64,000 nt of DNA from Sellimonas caecigallum (GTDB lineage Bacteria > Bacillota > Clostridia > Lachnospirales > Lachnospiraceae), in NCBI RefSeq assembly GCF_019754295.1, contig NZ_VIRV01000015.1:1-64000 (forward strand). Direction: 5' to 3'. Every line of letters begins with the position of its first letter. The first letter of the stretch is position 1. A program made the translations under genes and the position numbers. This document shows, one piece after another, positions 48,436-57,948 of the stretch. The notes under the pieces were generated by a model. That model searched no databases and was not told where the DNA came from. It saw only the letters and a list, made by a program, of their open reading frames with translations.

Positions 48436-50844
48436 CTACTTTATTCCCCTTTTGAAGTGTCCGCGTGTATAGTCTTTGAAAGGCGCCTCGGACAGCGCTT
48501 TCGTCTCCCCTCTTAAGAATACATCTTCGTAAAGCTTCAGAACACGCTCCGTCTCTGCCCCCGGCTCCAATGTAAAGTGAAGCCTGAGCTTTCTGATTCC
48601 AATATCTTCTATCTCCTGCCTCGATTGAAGGAGCACAAGAGGAGCGGTATTATAAATTACATTATAACATGTATCACAGTAATTTTTTACATAAAATGTT
48701 TTCTGATAACGGTCTTTCATCTTTGTGATTACCGTTTTTCCGGTGCATCCTTTTGTCGTCTTCTGGATACACCCTGCGCTGATCATCATCGGGCAATATC
48801 CGTACACGACAAGTTCTTCTTCCCCGTCTGCTATCTCTTTCATCTCCATATCATTGAGTTCCAGCGGAAGCGTCATTTCCTGAAGTCCCTCTCCTCGCAG
48901 GAAATCCTCTGCACATCGGTTCATCGTATACAGATGATGATCTGCCTGTATCATTCCTTTCCATCCATTCCTCCGGAGATACTCGATAGATTCCAGATTC
49001 CGCACGAGCATTCCATCCCACGGGAAAGAAAAAAGTTCCTTCTTAACCGCATCGTACTGCCGCTCGGCACGTTCCCGAAAAATATGAGGAAATGCCAGAT
49101 AGAACTCCGGTAATCTTCCTCTTTTCTGAGCCTGATCTCTCTGCTCTTTCAGCCATCTTATCGTGTCCGGCTGTCCGATCCCTCCATCCAGATGGCCATC
49201 TATATAGATTCTGCCAATCTGAGTGTTTCCAAGCACGGCCTCTGCCTGTTCCCGCGTCTCCACAAGCGCAGAGAGCGCAAATGCATCCCGTATAGTTTTT
49301 GACTCTTTTTTGAGAAATGCGCACCGTCTTGGCCTTTCCCTTCGGTATTTCTGAAGCACCGCTTCCCTGAATGCTTCCAGCGCCTCCCGCCGAAGTTCAT
49401 TGATCGCCTGCATTGGGGCGAAAAGATCCCCTTCCATAGAAAGCGTAAAGTCTCGAATATCAAACTCCGTATTTCCGGTCTTCCGAAGCTGCTTTTCCAC
49501 GCGTTTCCCGTCAAGAGGCTGCTTTTTCGCTGTCTCCGCAGTCATTCCTTCCACTTCCACTGTTGCCTCTCTGTCCGAAATCCGCAAGCGCATCGGCTCC
49601 CCTTCCTTCAGCCAGGCCGCTGCGCAGACCGGTCTTTTGAGCTGATCTTTTTTTAGCCGTTCCTGAATTTCTCCTATCAGAAAACTGTTTCTTGTCCTGT
49701 AAACGACTGTTCTTGGACGGATCTCCGTCCCTTTCGCCACAAGGATGGAAAACTGGCCGCCCTTTTGAACATCCTGCCCCATAGTCACGTTTTCTTTCTC
49801 TGAGATCTCGAGGATATCTCCTTTGTGAATCTGGGTTAAAGCTTTCAGAAGGACGCTTCTTCCTTTCTGACGCTCTGCACAGGCCGCCTGTATTCCCGCA
49901 TGGTTTGGCCGATCAAGGGAAAGCATTTCTTTTCCATTTGCCATATGATAATATCCTGTACAACTTCCTCCTCGGTTATAGAGATCCATCAGTTTTTGCT
50001 TGTCTTCTTCTTCCACATGATAGCGCTCTTTCCCGTTTTTCAAATACAGATCCGTGTACTTCCGATACATAGAAGTAACTGCCGCCACATATTCCGGCTT
50101 TTTCATTCTGCCTTCGATCTTAAAGGAATCGATGCCTGCTTCCACAAACTCAGGGATCAGATCCAGAGTCATGATATCTTTCGGGCTCAGAAGGCACGAT
50201 GGTCTTTTTTGTCCTTCTGCCTGATACCGCAGTCTGCAAGGCTGTGCACACTGCCCTCGATTGCCGCTTCTTCCTCCCAGCATACTGCTGAAAAGACATT
50301 GTCCGGAATAGGAATAGCAGAGGGCTCCATGTACGAAGCATTCGATCTCAAGTCCGGTCTCTTCCTTCATTCTGCGGATTTCTGAAAGAGACAGCTCCCT
50401 TGCAGGGACGATCCTCTCCACACCGTATTTTTTCAGCAGACTCGCTCCAAGGGCACTTGTCACTGCCATCTGTGTGCTGGCATGGACAGAAAGCTTTGGA
50501 AACTGCTCTCTCACAAACCGCAGCACCCCCAGATCCTGAACGATAACTGCATCCAGCCCATGTTCATAATAAGGTGCAAGATAGTCGTACAGTTTCGTCA
50601 CCAGCTCCTTTTCTTTTAACAATGTATTGACGGTCAGATACAGCTTTTTCCCGTACAAATGCGCCTCCTGGATGGCCTGTATCAATTCTTCTTCCCGGAA
50701 ATTCCCCGCATATGCCCGGGCGCCGAACAAGTCTCCTCCCGCATAGACCGCATCCGCGCCGGACAAGATCGCCGCCCGAAAGCTCTCATAACTTCCTGCC
50801 GGGGCGAGAATCTCCGTCTGTTTCCATTCTTTTCTTTCTTTCAT
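48436..50844 (-). CDS. U32-family peptidase, RlhA-like, with DUF3656
   Basis: An 802-residue protein. The N-terminal U32 TIM-barrel-like part is EILAPAGSYESFRAAILSGA with DAVYAGGDLFGARAYAGNF. The signature ELSLSEIRR...ECFVHGALC is followed by the cysteine motif GNRGQCAQPCRLRY. A DUF3656 segment and a second half contain further Cys (CPMMISAGC, NYCDTCYNV). E. coli RlhA of this family hydroxylates a cytidine of 23S rRNA; a proteolytic role is older annotation. It lies between zapA and the SEDS gene. Confidence 0.93.
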   Translation of the reverse strand: MKERKEWKQTEILAPAGSYESFRAAILSGADAVYAGGDLFGARAYAGNFREEELIQAIQEAHLYGKKLYLTVNTLLKEKELVTKLYDYLAPYYEHGLDAVIVQDLGVLRFVREQFPKLSVHASTQMAVTSALGASLLKKYGVERIVPARELSLSEIRRMKEETGLEIECFVHGALCYSYSGQCLFSSMLGGRSGNRGQCAQPCRLRYQAEGQKRPSCLLSPKDIMTLDLIPEFVEAGIDSFKIEGRMKKPEYVAAVTSMYRKYTDLYLKNGKERYHVEEEDKQKLMDLYNRGGSCTGYYHMANGKEMLSLDRPNHAGIQAACAERQKGRSVLLKALTQIHKGDILEISEKENVTMGQDVQKGGQFSILVAKGTEIRPRTVVYRTRNSFLIGEIQERLKKDQLKRPVCAAAWLKEGEPMRLRISDREATVEVEGMTAETAKKQPLDGKRVEKQLRKTGNTEFDIRDFTLSMEGDLFAPMQAINELRREALEAFREAVLQKYRRERPRRCAFLKKESKTIRDAFALSALVETREQAEAVLGNTQIGRIYIDGHLDGGIGQPDTIRWLKEQRDQAQKRGRLPEFYLAFPHIFRERAERQYDAVKKELFSFPWDGMLVRNLESIEYLRRNGWKGMIQADHHLYTMNRCAEDFLRGEGLQEMTLPLELNDMEMKEIADGEEELVVYGYCPMMISAGCIQKTTKGCTGKTVITKMKDRYQKTFYVKNYCDTCYNVIYNTAPLVLLQSRQEIEDIGIRKLRLHFTLEPGAETERVLKLYEDVFLRGETKALSEAPFKDYTRGHFKRGIK

Positions 50845-50872
50845 ATATCAATCCTGCCTTACTTTGAAAAAA

Positions 50873-50892
50873 GGCTGTCTTGTCCGACAGCC
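50873..50892 (-). terminator. Terminator after zapA
   Basis: GGCTGTC/GACAGCC with a six-base loop and six T residues on the leftward strand, directly after the zapA stop. Confidence 0.85.
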
Positions 50893-51306
50893 CTAATTCT
50901 TGCGATGATTTTTCATTTCTGTTTCCAGTTTCACAATCTTCATCTGAAGCTCTTTGTTTTCTTCTTTCAGCTTGTCAATTGCGCTCTCTGCATTTTCCAG
51001 CTTGATCTGTGCCGAAATAAGCTCATGTTTTAAGTCATACATTTCCTTGTCTTTCGCTTCAATATCGTCCTCCAGCACAGATGTCTGATCTTTTGCCTTG
51101 AAATAATCGTCCGCAATATTCAGCGAAAGAAGCAGGCTTCTCGTCTCCGCACTCTGTTTTTTATATCCCTCAGTCTCCATACACTCGGAGATCTTATGGT
51201 TCAAATACGTAGAAACTTTCTGAAGATATTCTTCACTTTCAAATCCGCTCAATGTAAAAACCTTGCCGCCGATCAGAACTTCGGTATAATTCTTTTGTAC
51301 TGACAT
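50893..51306 (-). CDS. zapA: Cell division protein ZapA
   Basis: A 137-residue cytosolic FtsZ-ring stabiliser. The N-terminal head is TEVLIGGKVFTLSGFESEEYLQ followed by VSTYLNHKI. A long C-terminal coiled coil runs from about residue 70 and is longer than in Bacillus ZapA (85 residues), as in other Clostridia. It sits among ruvAB and cell-wall genes and ends at a terminator. Confidence 0.92.
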   Translation of the reverse strand: MSVQKNYTEVLIGGKVFTLSGFESEEYLQKVSTYLNHKISECMETEGYKKQSAETRSLLLSLNIADDYFKAKDQTSVLEDDIEAKDKEMYDLKHELISAQIKLENAESAIDKLKEENKELQMKIVKLETEMKNHRKN

Positions 51307-51388
51307 AAAACGCTTCCTCCTTCTTCTCTCTGGAAGTCCCTCTCATCCATTATAAACTATCCCTGAAAAAAAACCAACTGTTTTCTTT

Positions 51389-52390
51389 TTAAGTCTGCGG
51401 AAAGGCGATTCCGAGATGATGGTATGCCTGTTCTGTCGCCACCCGGCCCTTCGGTGTTCTCTGCAGAAATCCGTTTTTCAGAAGGTAGGGCTCATAGACA
51501 TCCTCCAGCGTTCCGGCATCCTCCCCGATAGCAGCTGCCAGTGTATCAAGCCCTACCGGTTTCCCTCCGAATTTCTCGATCATCGTAAGAAGAATATTAC
51601 GATCCAGATAATCCAGACCATACCTGTCCACTTCCAGCAGATCCAGCGCATAGCCTGCCACCTCTTCCGTGATCACGCCGTCATATTTGACTTGAGCGAA
51701 ATCCCGCACTCTCTTCAGCAGACGGTTGGCCAGACGTGGGGTGCCTCTGGAACGGCGCGCGATCTCCAGCGCCCCCTTCGGTTCGATCTCCACATCCAAC
51801 ACACTGGCAGACCGCAGGATGATCGTCTTCAGCTCCTCATCACTGTAAAATTCCAGCCGATGTACAACGCCGAACCGGTCTCTGAGCGGAGCCGTCAGCA
51901 TACCAGCCCTTGTAGTGGCCCCAACGAGTGTAAATTTTGGAAGCTCCAGACGGATCGACCTTGCCCCTGCCCCTTTTCCGATCACGATATCAATGGCAAA
52001 ATCTTCCATTGCCGGATAGAGCACTTCCTCCACCTGCCTGTTCAGCCTGTGGATCTCATCTACAAAAAGGACGTCCCCTTCCTGCAGATTGTTGAGGATA
52101 GCCGCCATCTCTCCTGGTTTTTCTATGGCAGGCCCGGATGTAACTTTCAAATGCACTCCCATCTCATTGGCTATGATGCCCGCAAGTGTCGTCTTTCCAA
52201 GTCCTGGCGGGCCGTAAAACAAAACATGATCAAGCGGTTCTTTTCTTGCTTTCGCCGCCTCTATATAGATCTTCAAGGTCTCCTTTGCCTTCATCTGTCC
52301 TATGTAATCTTCCAGCATCTGCGGGCGAAGGGTACTCTCTATTTTCTTATCTTCTTCCAGACTTTCCGTAGTAATAATTCTTTTTTTCAT
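51389..52390 (-). CDS. ruvB: Holliday junction branch migration helicase RuvB
   Basis: A 333-residue AAA+ motor. It shows [12 protein letters not shown] at the start, Walker [13 protein letters not shown], Walker [12 protein letters not shown], sensor [10 protein letters not shown], arginine finger region PLRDRFG and a C-terminal winged helix ([19 protein letters not shown]). Follows ruvA by about 40 bases. Confidence 0.98.
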   Translation of the reverse strand: MKKRIITTESLEEDKKIESTLRPQMLEDYIGQMKAKETLKIYIEAAKARKEPLDHVLFYGPPGLGKTTLAGIIANEMGVHLKVTSGPAIEKPGEMAAILNNLQEGDVLFVDEIHRLNRQVEEVLYPAMEDFAIDIVIGKGAGARSIRLELPKFTLVGATTRAGMLTAPLRDRFGVVHRLEFYSDEELKTIILRSASVLDVEIEPKGALEIARRSRGTPRLANRLLKRVRDFAQVKYDGVITEEVAGYALDLLEVDRYGLDYLDRNILLTMIEKFGGKPVGLDTLAAAIGEDAGTLEDVYEPYLLKNGFLQRTPKGRVATEQAYHHLGIAFPQT

Positions 52391-52428
52391 GCTTTTTTTC
52401 TGCCTTCCTGTCTATCTGGCATCTCAGA

Positions 52429-53046
52429 TCAGATGAATGCCATCTGTTTAAGCGCCTGCTTTAATACATCTTCCACAGACAACTGTTCAGAACCCCCCGC
52501 TTTTTTCACAGCCTGGAGCGCCTCCGTGCTTCCATATCCAAGTGCAACCAGTGCTTCCACCGCTTCTTTCTGTATCTGTCCGATGCCGGTGGCCGCCGCC
52601 GTGTCAGCCGATGTTCCATCCATCGTCCCTCCCAGCGTATCCTCAAATTTCAGTTTATCCTTCAGCTCCAGGATCAGCTTTTCCGCTGTCTTTTTCCCAA
52701 TCCCAGGCGCCTTAGATATCGCTTTTACATCATTTGCCATGACTGCAAACCGCAGATCATTCGGCGTCATCTGCCCCAGGACACTGAGTCCTCCTTTCGG
52801 TCCAATTCCGCTCACTGATATCACAAGTTTATATACTTCCAGCTCATCTTTTGTGAGGAAACCGTAGAGCTGCATGGCGTCCTCTTTCACATTCAAATAG
52901 GTGTACAGCTTTACTTCCTCCCCCAGATTTGGAAGTCTTGACATGGACTGCCCGGACATAAACACGCCGTACCCGATCCCTCCCACGTCGATGACCGCCT
53001 TATCTTCTTCCAGGTCCTCCAGTGTTCCTCTTATATATGCTATCAT
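52429..53046 (-). CDS. ruvA: Holliday junction DNA-binding protein RuvA
   Basis: A 205-residue junction-binding subunit. The N-terminal OB fold is MIAYIRGTLEDL with YLNVKEDAMQLYGF. The tandem helix-hairpin-helix is ISVSGIGPKGGLSVLG with KAPGIGKKTAEKLILELKDK. A flexible linker and RuvB-contact domain (EAVEALVALGYGSTEA) complete it. The ATG at 53046 fits the family N-terminus; the longer frame overlaps the upstream Gx gene. Confidence 0.97.
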   Translation of the reverse strand: MIAYIRGTLEDLEEDKAVIDVGGIGYGVFMSGQSMSRLPNLGEEVKLYTYLNVKEDAMQLYGFLTKDELEVYKLVISVSGIGPKGGLSVLGQMTPNDLRFAVMANDVKAISKAPGIGKKTAEKLILELKDKLKFEDTLGGTMDGTSADTAAATGIGQIQKEAVEALVALGYGSTEALQAVKKAGGSEQLSVEDVLKQALKQMAFI

Positions 53047-53075
53047 GTCTTTTCCGCTTCCTTCCTCCTGCTTTT

Positions 53076-53576
53076 TTAAAACTGCAGCCTTCCAAGGCGC
53101 AGCAGCATCTCCCTGGCTCCGATGCCGATGGCCAGTCCTGTAAGCAGACCGGAAACCATAAGGATCGGAAAATAGGAAAACACTCCGTATGTCTCCACCG
53201 TCAGCATCGCCATCAAAAGCTGTCCCAGATTGTGACATACACCCCCTGCAATACTGATCCCGATCAGACTCATGGACGGACTTTTTTTCAATGCCCACAT
53301 AACGGTCAGGCTCAAAAGTCCTCCTGCAAGGCTGTAAATAATACTCATCATATTTCCAAAAAGTAATCCGGCAAGCAGTACTCTCACTATAGACAGAATG
53401 TAAACTTCCCGGACAGGCATCTTATAAAGAGCTACGACGATCACAAGATTCGCAAGCCCAAGCTTGACACCTGGTATCCCAATCTGAAACGGGATACACG
53501 CCTCTATATAACTGAAAATCAGCGCCAGAGCGACAAACACCCCAAACGCCACAAGTTTCGCTCCCTTTCTGTGCAA
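53076..53576 (-). CDS. Gx transporter family membrane protein
   Basis: A 166-residue protein with about five helices and the pattern GIPGVKLGLANLVIVVAL plus IAGGVCHNLGQLLMA. These match the family formerly called heptaprenyl diphosphate synthase component I, now regarded as an ECF-type-like Gx transporter. It follows a NusG-II gene, the usual partner. Such pairs often accompany flavin or Rnf genes, as here with ApbE and the Rnf operon a few kilobases away. Confidence 0.88.
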   Translation of the reverse strand: MHRKGAKLVAFGVFVALALIFSYIEACIPFQIGIPGVKLGLANLVIVVALYKMPVREVYILSIVRVLLAGLLFGNMMSIIYSLAGGLLSLTVMWALKKSPSMSLIGISIAGGVCHNLGQLLMAMLTVETYGVFSYFPILMVSGLLTGLAIGIGAREMLLRLGRLQF

Positions 53577-53596
53577 ACTGCCTCTCTCCTTCTACA

Positions 53597-53956
53597 CTAA
53601 TTTGTCACTGCGTCAACTCCGCTTTCTTCCCCTTCTTCCACGGAGACAACAACCTCATTGGGCAGACAGATAATGCTCTCCCCTTTTTTTCCGATCTCCC
53701 CTTGCTTTACGCAAATCTGATCAGGACAGGAAGCAGACTGCATCCTTACCTTGCCATTCTCTATTACAACAACATTTTCCCCTCCGTCCACCTGGATTTC
53801 CTGGTCTTTGTCAAGGGAATAGACACCTGCTTCTTTTCCATCTTTAAAAATGCGCACGGTTCCTGCCTGCTGCCTTCCCATCCAGAAAAGTATGCCAAAT
53901 CCAATGCAGGCCGCCAAAAGAATCGTGCCTATTACAATAAAATCACCCTTCTTCAT
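53597..53956 (-). CDS. NusG domain II-containing membrane-anchored protein
   Basis: A 119-residue protein with a signal-anchor helix (residues 7-24). The small beta domain contains VRIFKDGKEAGVYSLDKDQE, VIENGKVRMQSASCPDQIC and GESIICLPNEVVVSVE, the NusG domain II pattern seen in this family. It is probably the external partner of the Gx transporter encoded 20 bases downstream. Confidence 0.9.
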   Translation of the reverse strand: MKKGDFIVIGTILLAACIGFGILFWMGRQQAGTVRIFKDGKEAGVYSLDKDQEIQVDGGENVVVIENGKVRMQSASCPDQICVKQGEIGKKGESIICLPNEVVVSVEEGEESGVDAVTN

Positions 53957-53977
53957 ACTGCCTCCTCTTTCCGCTCT

Positions 53978-54006
53978 ATTCTAACATATCATCCCATGTT
54001 CTTCAA
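53978..54006 (-). promoter_or_regulatory. Promoter of the NusG-II/Gx/ruvAB series
   Basis: -35 TTGAAG (54001-54006), 17-base spacer, -10 TAGAAT (53978-53983), reading left. Confidence 0.55.
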
Positions 54007-54131
54007 CCATATGTTCGATTCCCTGATCATTCGCGAAACTCCTGTTGCATCTTCTTTCCCTGCCGTGCTAAGATAAATAAGTGACGGTTTTGTCATGCAT
54101 GGCCGGACAAGGCCGGCAGAAAGGAGACTTC

Positions 54132-55136
54132 ATGAAACGAAAATTTACTTTTTTTACCGCATGTTGTACGGCCCTCATCTTCTCCGCTTCGGTTCTTTTT
54201 TCCGGATGCAAGGAAAAGACATCCGATCCCATACAGAAAACCGGATTGCTTCTGGATACTGTGATCGGGATCTCCATATATGATTCGGATGACGAATCGC
54301 TTCTGGACAAAAGTTTTGACCTCTGTGAATCCTACGAGGAAAAATTAAGTCCGACTATTCCGACAAGTGAACTCTACCAGATCAATCATTCCGGAGGCCA
54401 GCCAGTATCCGTATCCGACGAAACACTGGAACTGATCCAGCTTGGAATACACTACGGGGATCTTTCAGACGGTCTTTTCGATATTACGATCGCTCCTTTG
54501 AGCGAGCTCTGGGATTTCGGCAACAATACCGGAAATGTGCCTTCTGCCGAAACGATCGCTGAGGCAGCTTCCCATGTGGATTACCATTTTATCCAGATCT
54601 CAGGCAACCAGGTCTGGCTTTCTGATCCAGCTTCCGGCATCGATCTTGGAGGGATTGCAAAGGGATATATTGCGGATCGGATCCGGGATTACCTTGTCTC
54701 CGAAGGTGTAAAAAGCGCAATCATCAACCTGGGCGGAAACGTACTTACCGTGGGCGGACGACCGGACGGAACTGATTTCAACATCGGTATCCGGAAACCG
54801 TTTGCCGATGATACTGCATCGATCACAACTGCACATGTAAAGGATACTTCCCTTGTCTCTTCCGGAAATTACCAGCGATACTTTGAGAAAGGCGGAAAAA
54901 TCTACCACCATATCCTGAACCCGGATAACGGCTATCCGATTGAAAACGATCTGTATCAGGTAACGATCCTCTGCGACTCTTCCGCGGATGCGGATGCCTT
55001 TAGCACGATCTGCTATTCTCTTGGAGTAGAAAAAGGACTTGACCTGATCAACAATACGGAAGGTGTGGAAGCTCTTTTTGTGACAAGCGACTATTCCCTG
55101 CATGCCTCATCCGGTTGGGAAGAAGCAGTAAAATAG
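54132..55136 (+). CDS. apbE: FAD:protein FMN transferase, lipoprotein
   Basis: A 334-residue ApbE enzyme. The lipoprotein signal has its lipobox LFSGC at Cys 26, so it acts at the outer face of the membrane. It shows DTVIGISIYD, IDLGGIAKGYIADRI and GGNVLTVGGRPDG with FAD contacts, and SGNYQRYFEKGGKIYHHILNPDNGYP near the Mg site. It attaches FMN covalently to threonine of RnfG and RnfD. The ATG at 54132 has AAGGAGA ahead. It faces away from the NusG-II gene and lies 1.4 kb from the Rnf operon. Confidence 0.95.
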   Translation: MKRKFTFFTACCTALIFSASVLFSGCKEKTSDPIQKTGLLLDTVIGISIYDSDDESLLDKSFDLCESYEEKLSPTIPTSELYQINHSGGQPVSVSDETLELIQLGIHYGDLSDGLFDITIAPLSELWDFGNNTGNVPSAETIAEAASHVDYHFIQISGNQVWLSDPASGIDLGGIAKGYIADRIRDYLVSEGVKSAIINLGGNVLTVGGRPDGTDFNIGIRKPFADDTASITTAHVKDTSLVSSGNYQRYFEKGGKIYHHILNPDNGYPIENDLYQVTILCDSSADADAFSTICYSLGVEKGLDLINNTEGVEALFVTSDYSLHASSGWEEAVK

Positions 55137-55157
55137 ATTTTTCTTTACACATCACAG

Positions 55158-55203
55158 ACAGGGTCAGCGCGGCTGCCAAACGGCAATCTTACGCTGACCC
55201 TGT
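55158..55203 (+). terminator. Terminator after apbE
   Basis: ACAGGGTCAGCG/CGCTGACCCTGT with an inner TGCC/GGCA hairpin, followed by a T-rich run. Confidence 0.9.
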
Positions 55204-55254
55204 TTTCTTTTTTACTATAATCAATGCATCCGCGTGCATCAACGCCGGCACCAT

Positions 55255-55839
55255 TTAATATCCGTAATAATATCCGTTGTAATCAATATAGCTGTCCGCG
55301 AACCCGATCACACCTACCATTATGATAAACACAAGCGCGATCACGATGCACACTGCCTCGACGATCAAAGCAGCACGGCAAAAATTTCTGCGGTTGAGAT
55401 TTCCGGTTTTGCTGAACGCCCAGTAGCAATACAAAATGATTCCCCCACAGCATGGGATCAACAGTGCAAGAATCGTAAGCAGCCAGTCTCCCATACTGAG
55501 CGGAGAGGAGTCAAGCCCCGCATCCGGCTCATGTTTCGGATCCATCTTTACATTGTAGGCATAATTGCTGTCGTACCGTGCATTTTTCTGCGACTCGTGC
55601 TGTACATTCTCGCTGTAAGCCGTATATCCGCTTTCTTTCTTTTTGTCCTGACGGTCTGCCATTTCCTCCGAGCCGGACTTCGAACACCGCCCGTAATCAT
55701 AGGAGACGTCTTCCTTTGGCTCCTCCGTCTTCGTCTCTGTATCCTGAATCACTGTCGGAACCATCTCCTGCTCATTTGGCTCTGTCATCGCTTCCCTTTC
55801 TTCTTCCGGGCGCTCCATATTATCTTTCTTTTCTTCCAT
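55255..55839 (-). CDS. DUF4190-like small membrane protein with acidic tail
   Basis: A 194-residue protein. The N-terminal 110 residues are a charged disordered tract rich in Glu, Asp and Lys. Two helices (WLLTILALLIPCCGGIILYC and a segment around residues 154-177) then form a compact membrane hairpin, ending in a Tyr-rich tail (YIDYNGYYYGY). This is the build of many Firmicute DUF4190-type proteins. Role unknown. It follows the DUF2752 gene by about 90 bases. Confidence 0.7.
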   Translation of the reverse strand: MEEKKDNMERPEEEREAMTEPNEQEMVPTVIQDTETKTEEPKEDVSYDYGRCSKSGSEEMADRQDKKKESGYTAYSENVQHESQKNARYDSNYAYNVKMDPKHEPDAGLDSSPLSMGDWLLTILALLIPCCGGIILYCYWAFSKTGNLNRRNFCRAALIVEAVCIVIALVFIIMVGVIGFADSYIDYNGYYYGY

Positions 55840-55932
55840 AATCGGTCCCTTTCCTTTCTTCTGTTCACTTGTCTTATTTTATCACGTGCATTTCAGGACT
55901 ACAACAATGTTTTTCAAGTTCACACATTGTTC

Positions 55933-56400
55933 TTACACTGACCCTACTGCTCTGAGAAGCCGATTGATCAGGTTGTCCCTATAAAAACTCATCGGAGGTT
56001 CCCCTGGGAAGTAACGGATCATCCGATAAATGTAAAACAAAATCATACCGATCAAAAGAAGCAGCAGCCATTTCTTTAAAGACGTCGTCTCCTTGTGAAG
56101 GATATATCTGCGTATGCAAAAAGCGCCCGCCAGAGCAACGATGGCATAAATAAATGGATTCAGATGCCACGCCTGCAAAAACTCCCCTCGGAGAATCGAG
56201 AATGCAGCTCTCGACAGCCCACATCCAGGGCATGGAAAACCAGTTACCAGAACAAGAGGGCAAGACGTGTACAAAAAATACCAGGCTACTGTAAAATATA
56301 TTGCCAGGACAAGAATCACGATCCGGATATTCCACAAATCCCTCCGGATCATCTGCCATGTATCTCTTCCCCAGGATTTCCAACTGTTCTTTCTATGCAT
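55933..56400 (-). CDS. DUF2752 membrane protein
   Basis: A 155-residue protein with three helices. The conserved cysteine block is FPCPGCGLSRAAF, then a Gly-rich turn and HLNPF, which mark DUF2752. Function is unknown; the paired cysteines could bind metal or form a disulfide. AGGAGG precedes the ATG, with TTGAAC and a TAGTAT-like box upstream as a candidate promoter. It and the DUF4190-like gene stand between apbE and the Rnf operon. Confidence 0.85.
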   Translation of the reverse strand: MHRKNSWKSWGRDTWQMIRRDLWNIRIVILVLAIYFTVAWYFLYTSCPLVLVTGFPCPGCGLSRAAFSILRGEFLQAWHLNPFIYAIVALAGAFCIRRYILHKETTSLKKWLLLLLIGMILFYIYRMIRYFPGEPPMSFYRDNLINRLLRAVGSV

Positions 56401-56480
56401 CTTCCATCCTCCTGTGATTTTTCTCTTCTTATACTATATCATTTTCCCCTTTCTGTTCAAGACCTTGACTTATTAAAAAA

Positions 56481-56526
56481 ACAGGGATGGCTTTCCAGAA
56501 TCTTACTTCCAGAAAGCCATCCCTGT
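56481..56526 (-). terminator. Terminator of the Rnf operon
   Basis: ACAGGGATGGCTTTC/GAAAGCCATCCCTGT, 15 exact pairs, then seven T residues on the leftward strand. Confidence 0.93.
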
Positions 56527-56558
56527 TTTTATGGAAAAGATCCGCACCTTACTTGCAG

Positions 56559-57344
56559 CTAGGCAATAATCTTTTTCGGACATTTCTCAGCGCATTTTCC
56601 GCAGTTTGTACATTTTGACGGATCAATGTGCGCCACATTATTTGTGACTTTCACTGCGTCGAACTCACAGACTCTTTCACACATTTTACATCCGATACAT
56701 CCCACAGAGCATACGCTCATGACATCTTTTCCTTTGTCGAGAGAACTGCACTGTACAAGATGCTTCTGTTCGTACGGTACAAGCTCGATAAGGTGTCTTG
56801 GACATGCTGCCACACATTTTCCGCAGGCTTTACATGCCTCTTTATCTACAACTGCAATGCCGTCTTTGATATGGATCGCATCAAACGGACATGCTGCCAC
56901 GCAGGTTCCTTCTCCAAGGCATCCGAAAACGCAGCCCTTTGGCCCGTTATTCTGCATCATATTTACCATGACACAGTCATGTGTCCCGGTATATTTATAA
57001 TTGTCTTTTGCTTTTTCGCAGGTTCCTGCGCATTTCACGAAGGCAGTCATTCGAACTGTCTCTCCTGCTTCCTGTCCCATGATAGCCGCAACCTTTTCTG
57101 CAACCGGAGCTCCGCCTACCGGGCATGCGTTGACCGGAGCTTCCCCTTTGACAATGGCTGCTGCCAGACCGGAGCATCCTGCGTAACCACATCCGCCGCA
57201 GTTATTTCCCGGCAGCACTCCTGTGATCTCTTCTTCTCTTTCATCGACTTCCACCGCGAATTTTTTCCCGGAGATCCCAAGGAAAACGCCGATGAACAAT
57301 CCTACGCCGCCGACGATGGCAGCGGCAACGAGTATACCTGTCAT
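56559..57344 (-). CDS. rnfB: Rnf complex subunit RnfB (Fe-S)
   Basis: A 261-residue subunit with an N-terminal helix, then a four-Cys domain (NNCGGCGYAGCSG) and two or more ferredoxin-type clusters (CKACGKCVAACPRHL, CIGCKMCERVCEFDA, CTNCGKCAEKCPKKI). It accepts electrons from ferredoxin for the Rnf pump. It is the last gene of the operon and ends at the terminator. Confidence 0.97.
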   Translation of the reverse strand: MTGILVAAAIVGGVGLFIGVFLGISGKKFAVEVDEREEEITGVLPGNNCGGCGYAGCSGLAAAIVKGEAPVNACPVGGAPVAEKVAAIMGQEAGETVRMTAFVKCAGTCEKAKDNYKYTGTHDCVMVNMMQNNGPKGCVFGCLGEGTCVAACPFDAIHIKDGIAVVDKEACKACGKCVAACPRHLIELVPYEQKHLVQCSSLDKGKDVMSVCSVGCIGCKMCERVCEFDAVKVTNNVAHIDPSKCTNCGKCAEKCPKKIIA

Positions 57345-57360
57345 AATCCTGTTTCCTCCC

Positions 57361-57936
57361 TTAAATCAGACCTGAGAATCCAAAAAATGCAATGGACATC
57401 AGCGCCGCTGTCAAAAGTACGATCGGTGTACCCTGGAATGGCTTCGGCACATCATTGTGTTCCGTCTTTTCACGGATACCAGCCATGATCACAATGGCGA
57501 TGGTAAAACCAAACGCAGTGGCGAATCCGTTTACCACACTGCTCAGGATGTCATAATCTTTCTGTACGTTTGTGAGCGCCACTCCGAGCACTGCACAGTT
57601 TGTTGTGATCAGAGGAAGGTAAACCCCGAGCGCCTGATAAAGCGAAGGCATCGCTTTTTTCAGGAACATTTCAACGAACTGGACGAGCGCTGCGATTACC
57701 AGGATAAACACGATAGTCTGCAGATATGATACATCCAAAGGCAGCAGGATGAATTTATAAATCAGGCTGGTCACAAGAGAGGCGATCGTGATGACGAAAA
57801 TAACGGCGCCTCCCATTCCACCTGCTGTCTCAATCTTTTTTGACACTCCAAGGAACGGACAGATTCCAAGGAACTGGCTCAGTACAACATTATTTACAAG
57901 CGCAGAGCCAACTGCGATAATCAGTAATTCTTTCAT
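57361..57936 (-). CDS. rnfA: Rnf complex subunit RnfA
   Basis: A 191-residue protein with six helices. Signature stretches are VNNVVLSQFLGICPFLGVSK with the conserved Cys, VFILVIAALVQFVEMFLKK and TTNCAVLGVALTN. Together with RnfE it builds the membrane core holding an Fe-S cluster. Between rnfE and rnfB with short gaps. Confidence 0.97.
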   Translation of the reverse strand: MKELLIIAVGSALVNNVVLSQFLGICPFLGVSKKIETAGGMGGAVIFVITIASLVTSLIYKFILLPLDVSYLQTIVFILVIAALVQFVEMFLKKAMPSLYQALGVYLPLITTNCAVLGVALTNVQKDYDILSSVVNGFATAFGFTIAIVIMAGIREKTEHNDVPKPFQGTPIVLLTAALMSIAFFGFSGLI

Positions 57937-57948
57937 CCTTTTCTCCTC

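Noticed and set aside
52429-53298. Extended N-terminus for RuvA (84 extra residues)
   Set aside because: The extra part is out of frame with the real Gx gene it overlaps, and the RuvA family begins exactly at MIAYIRG.
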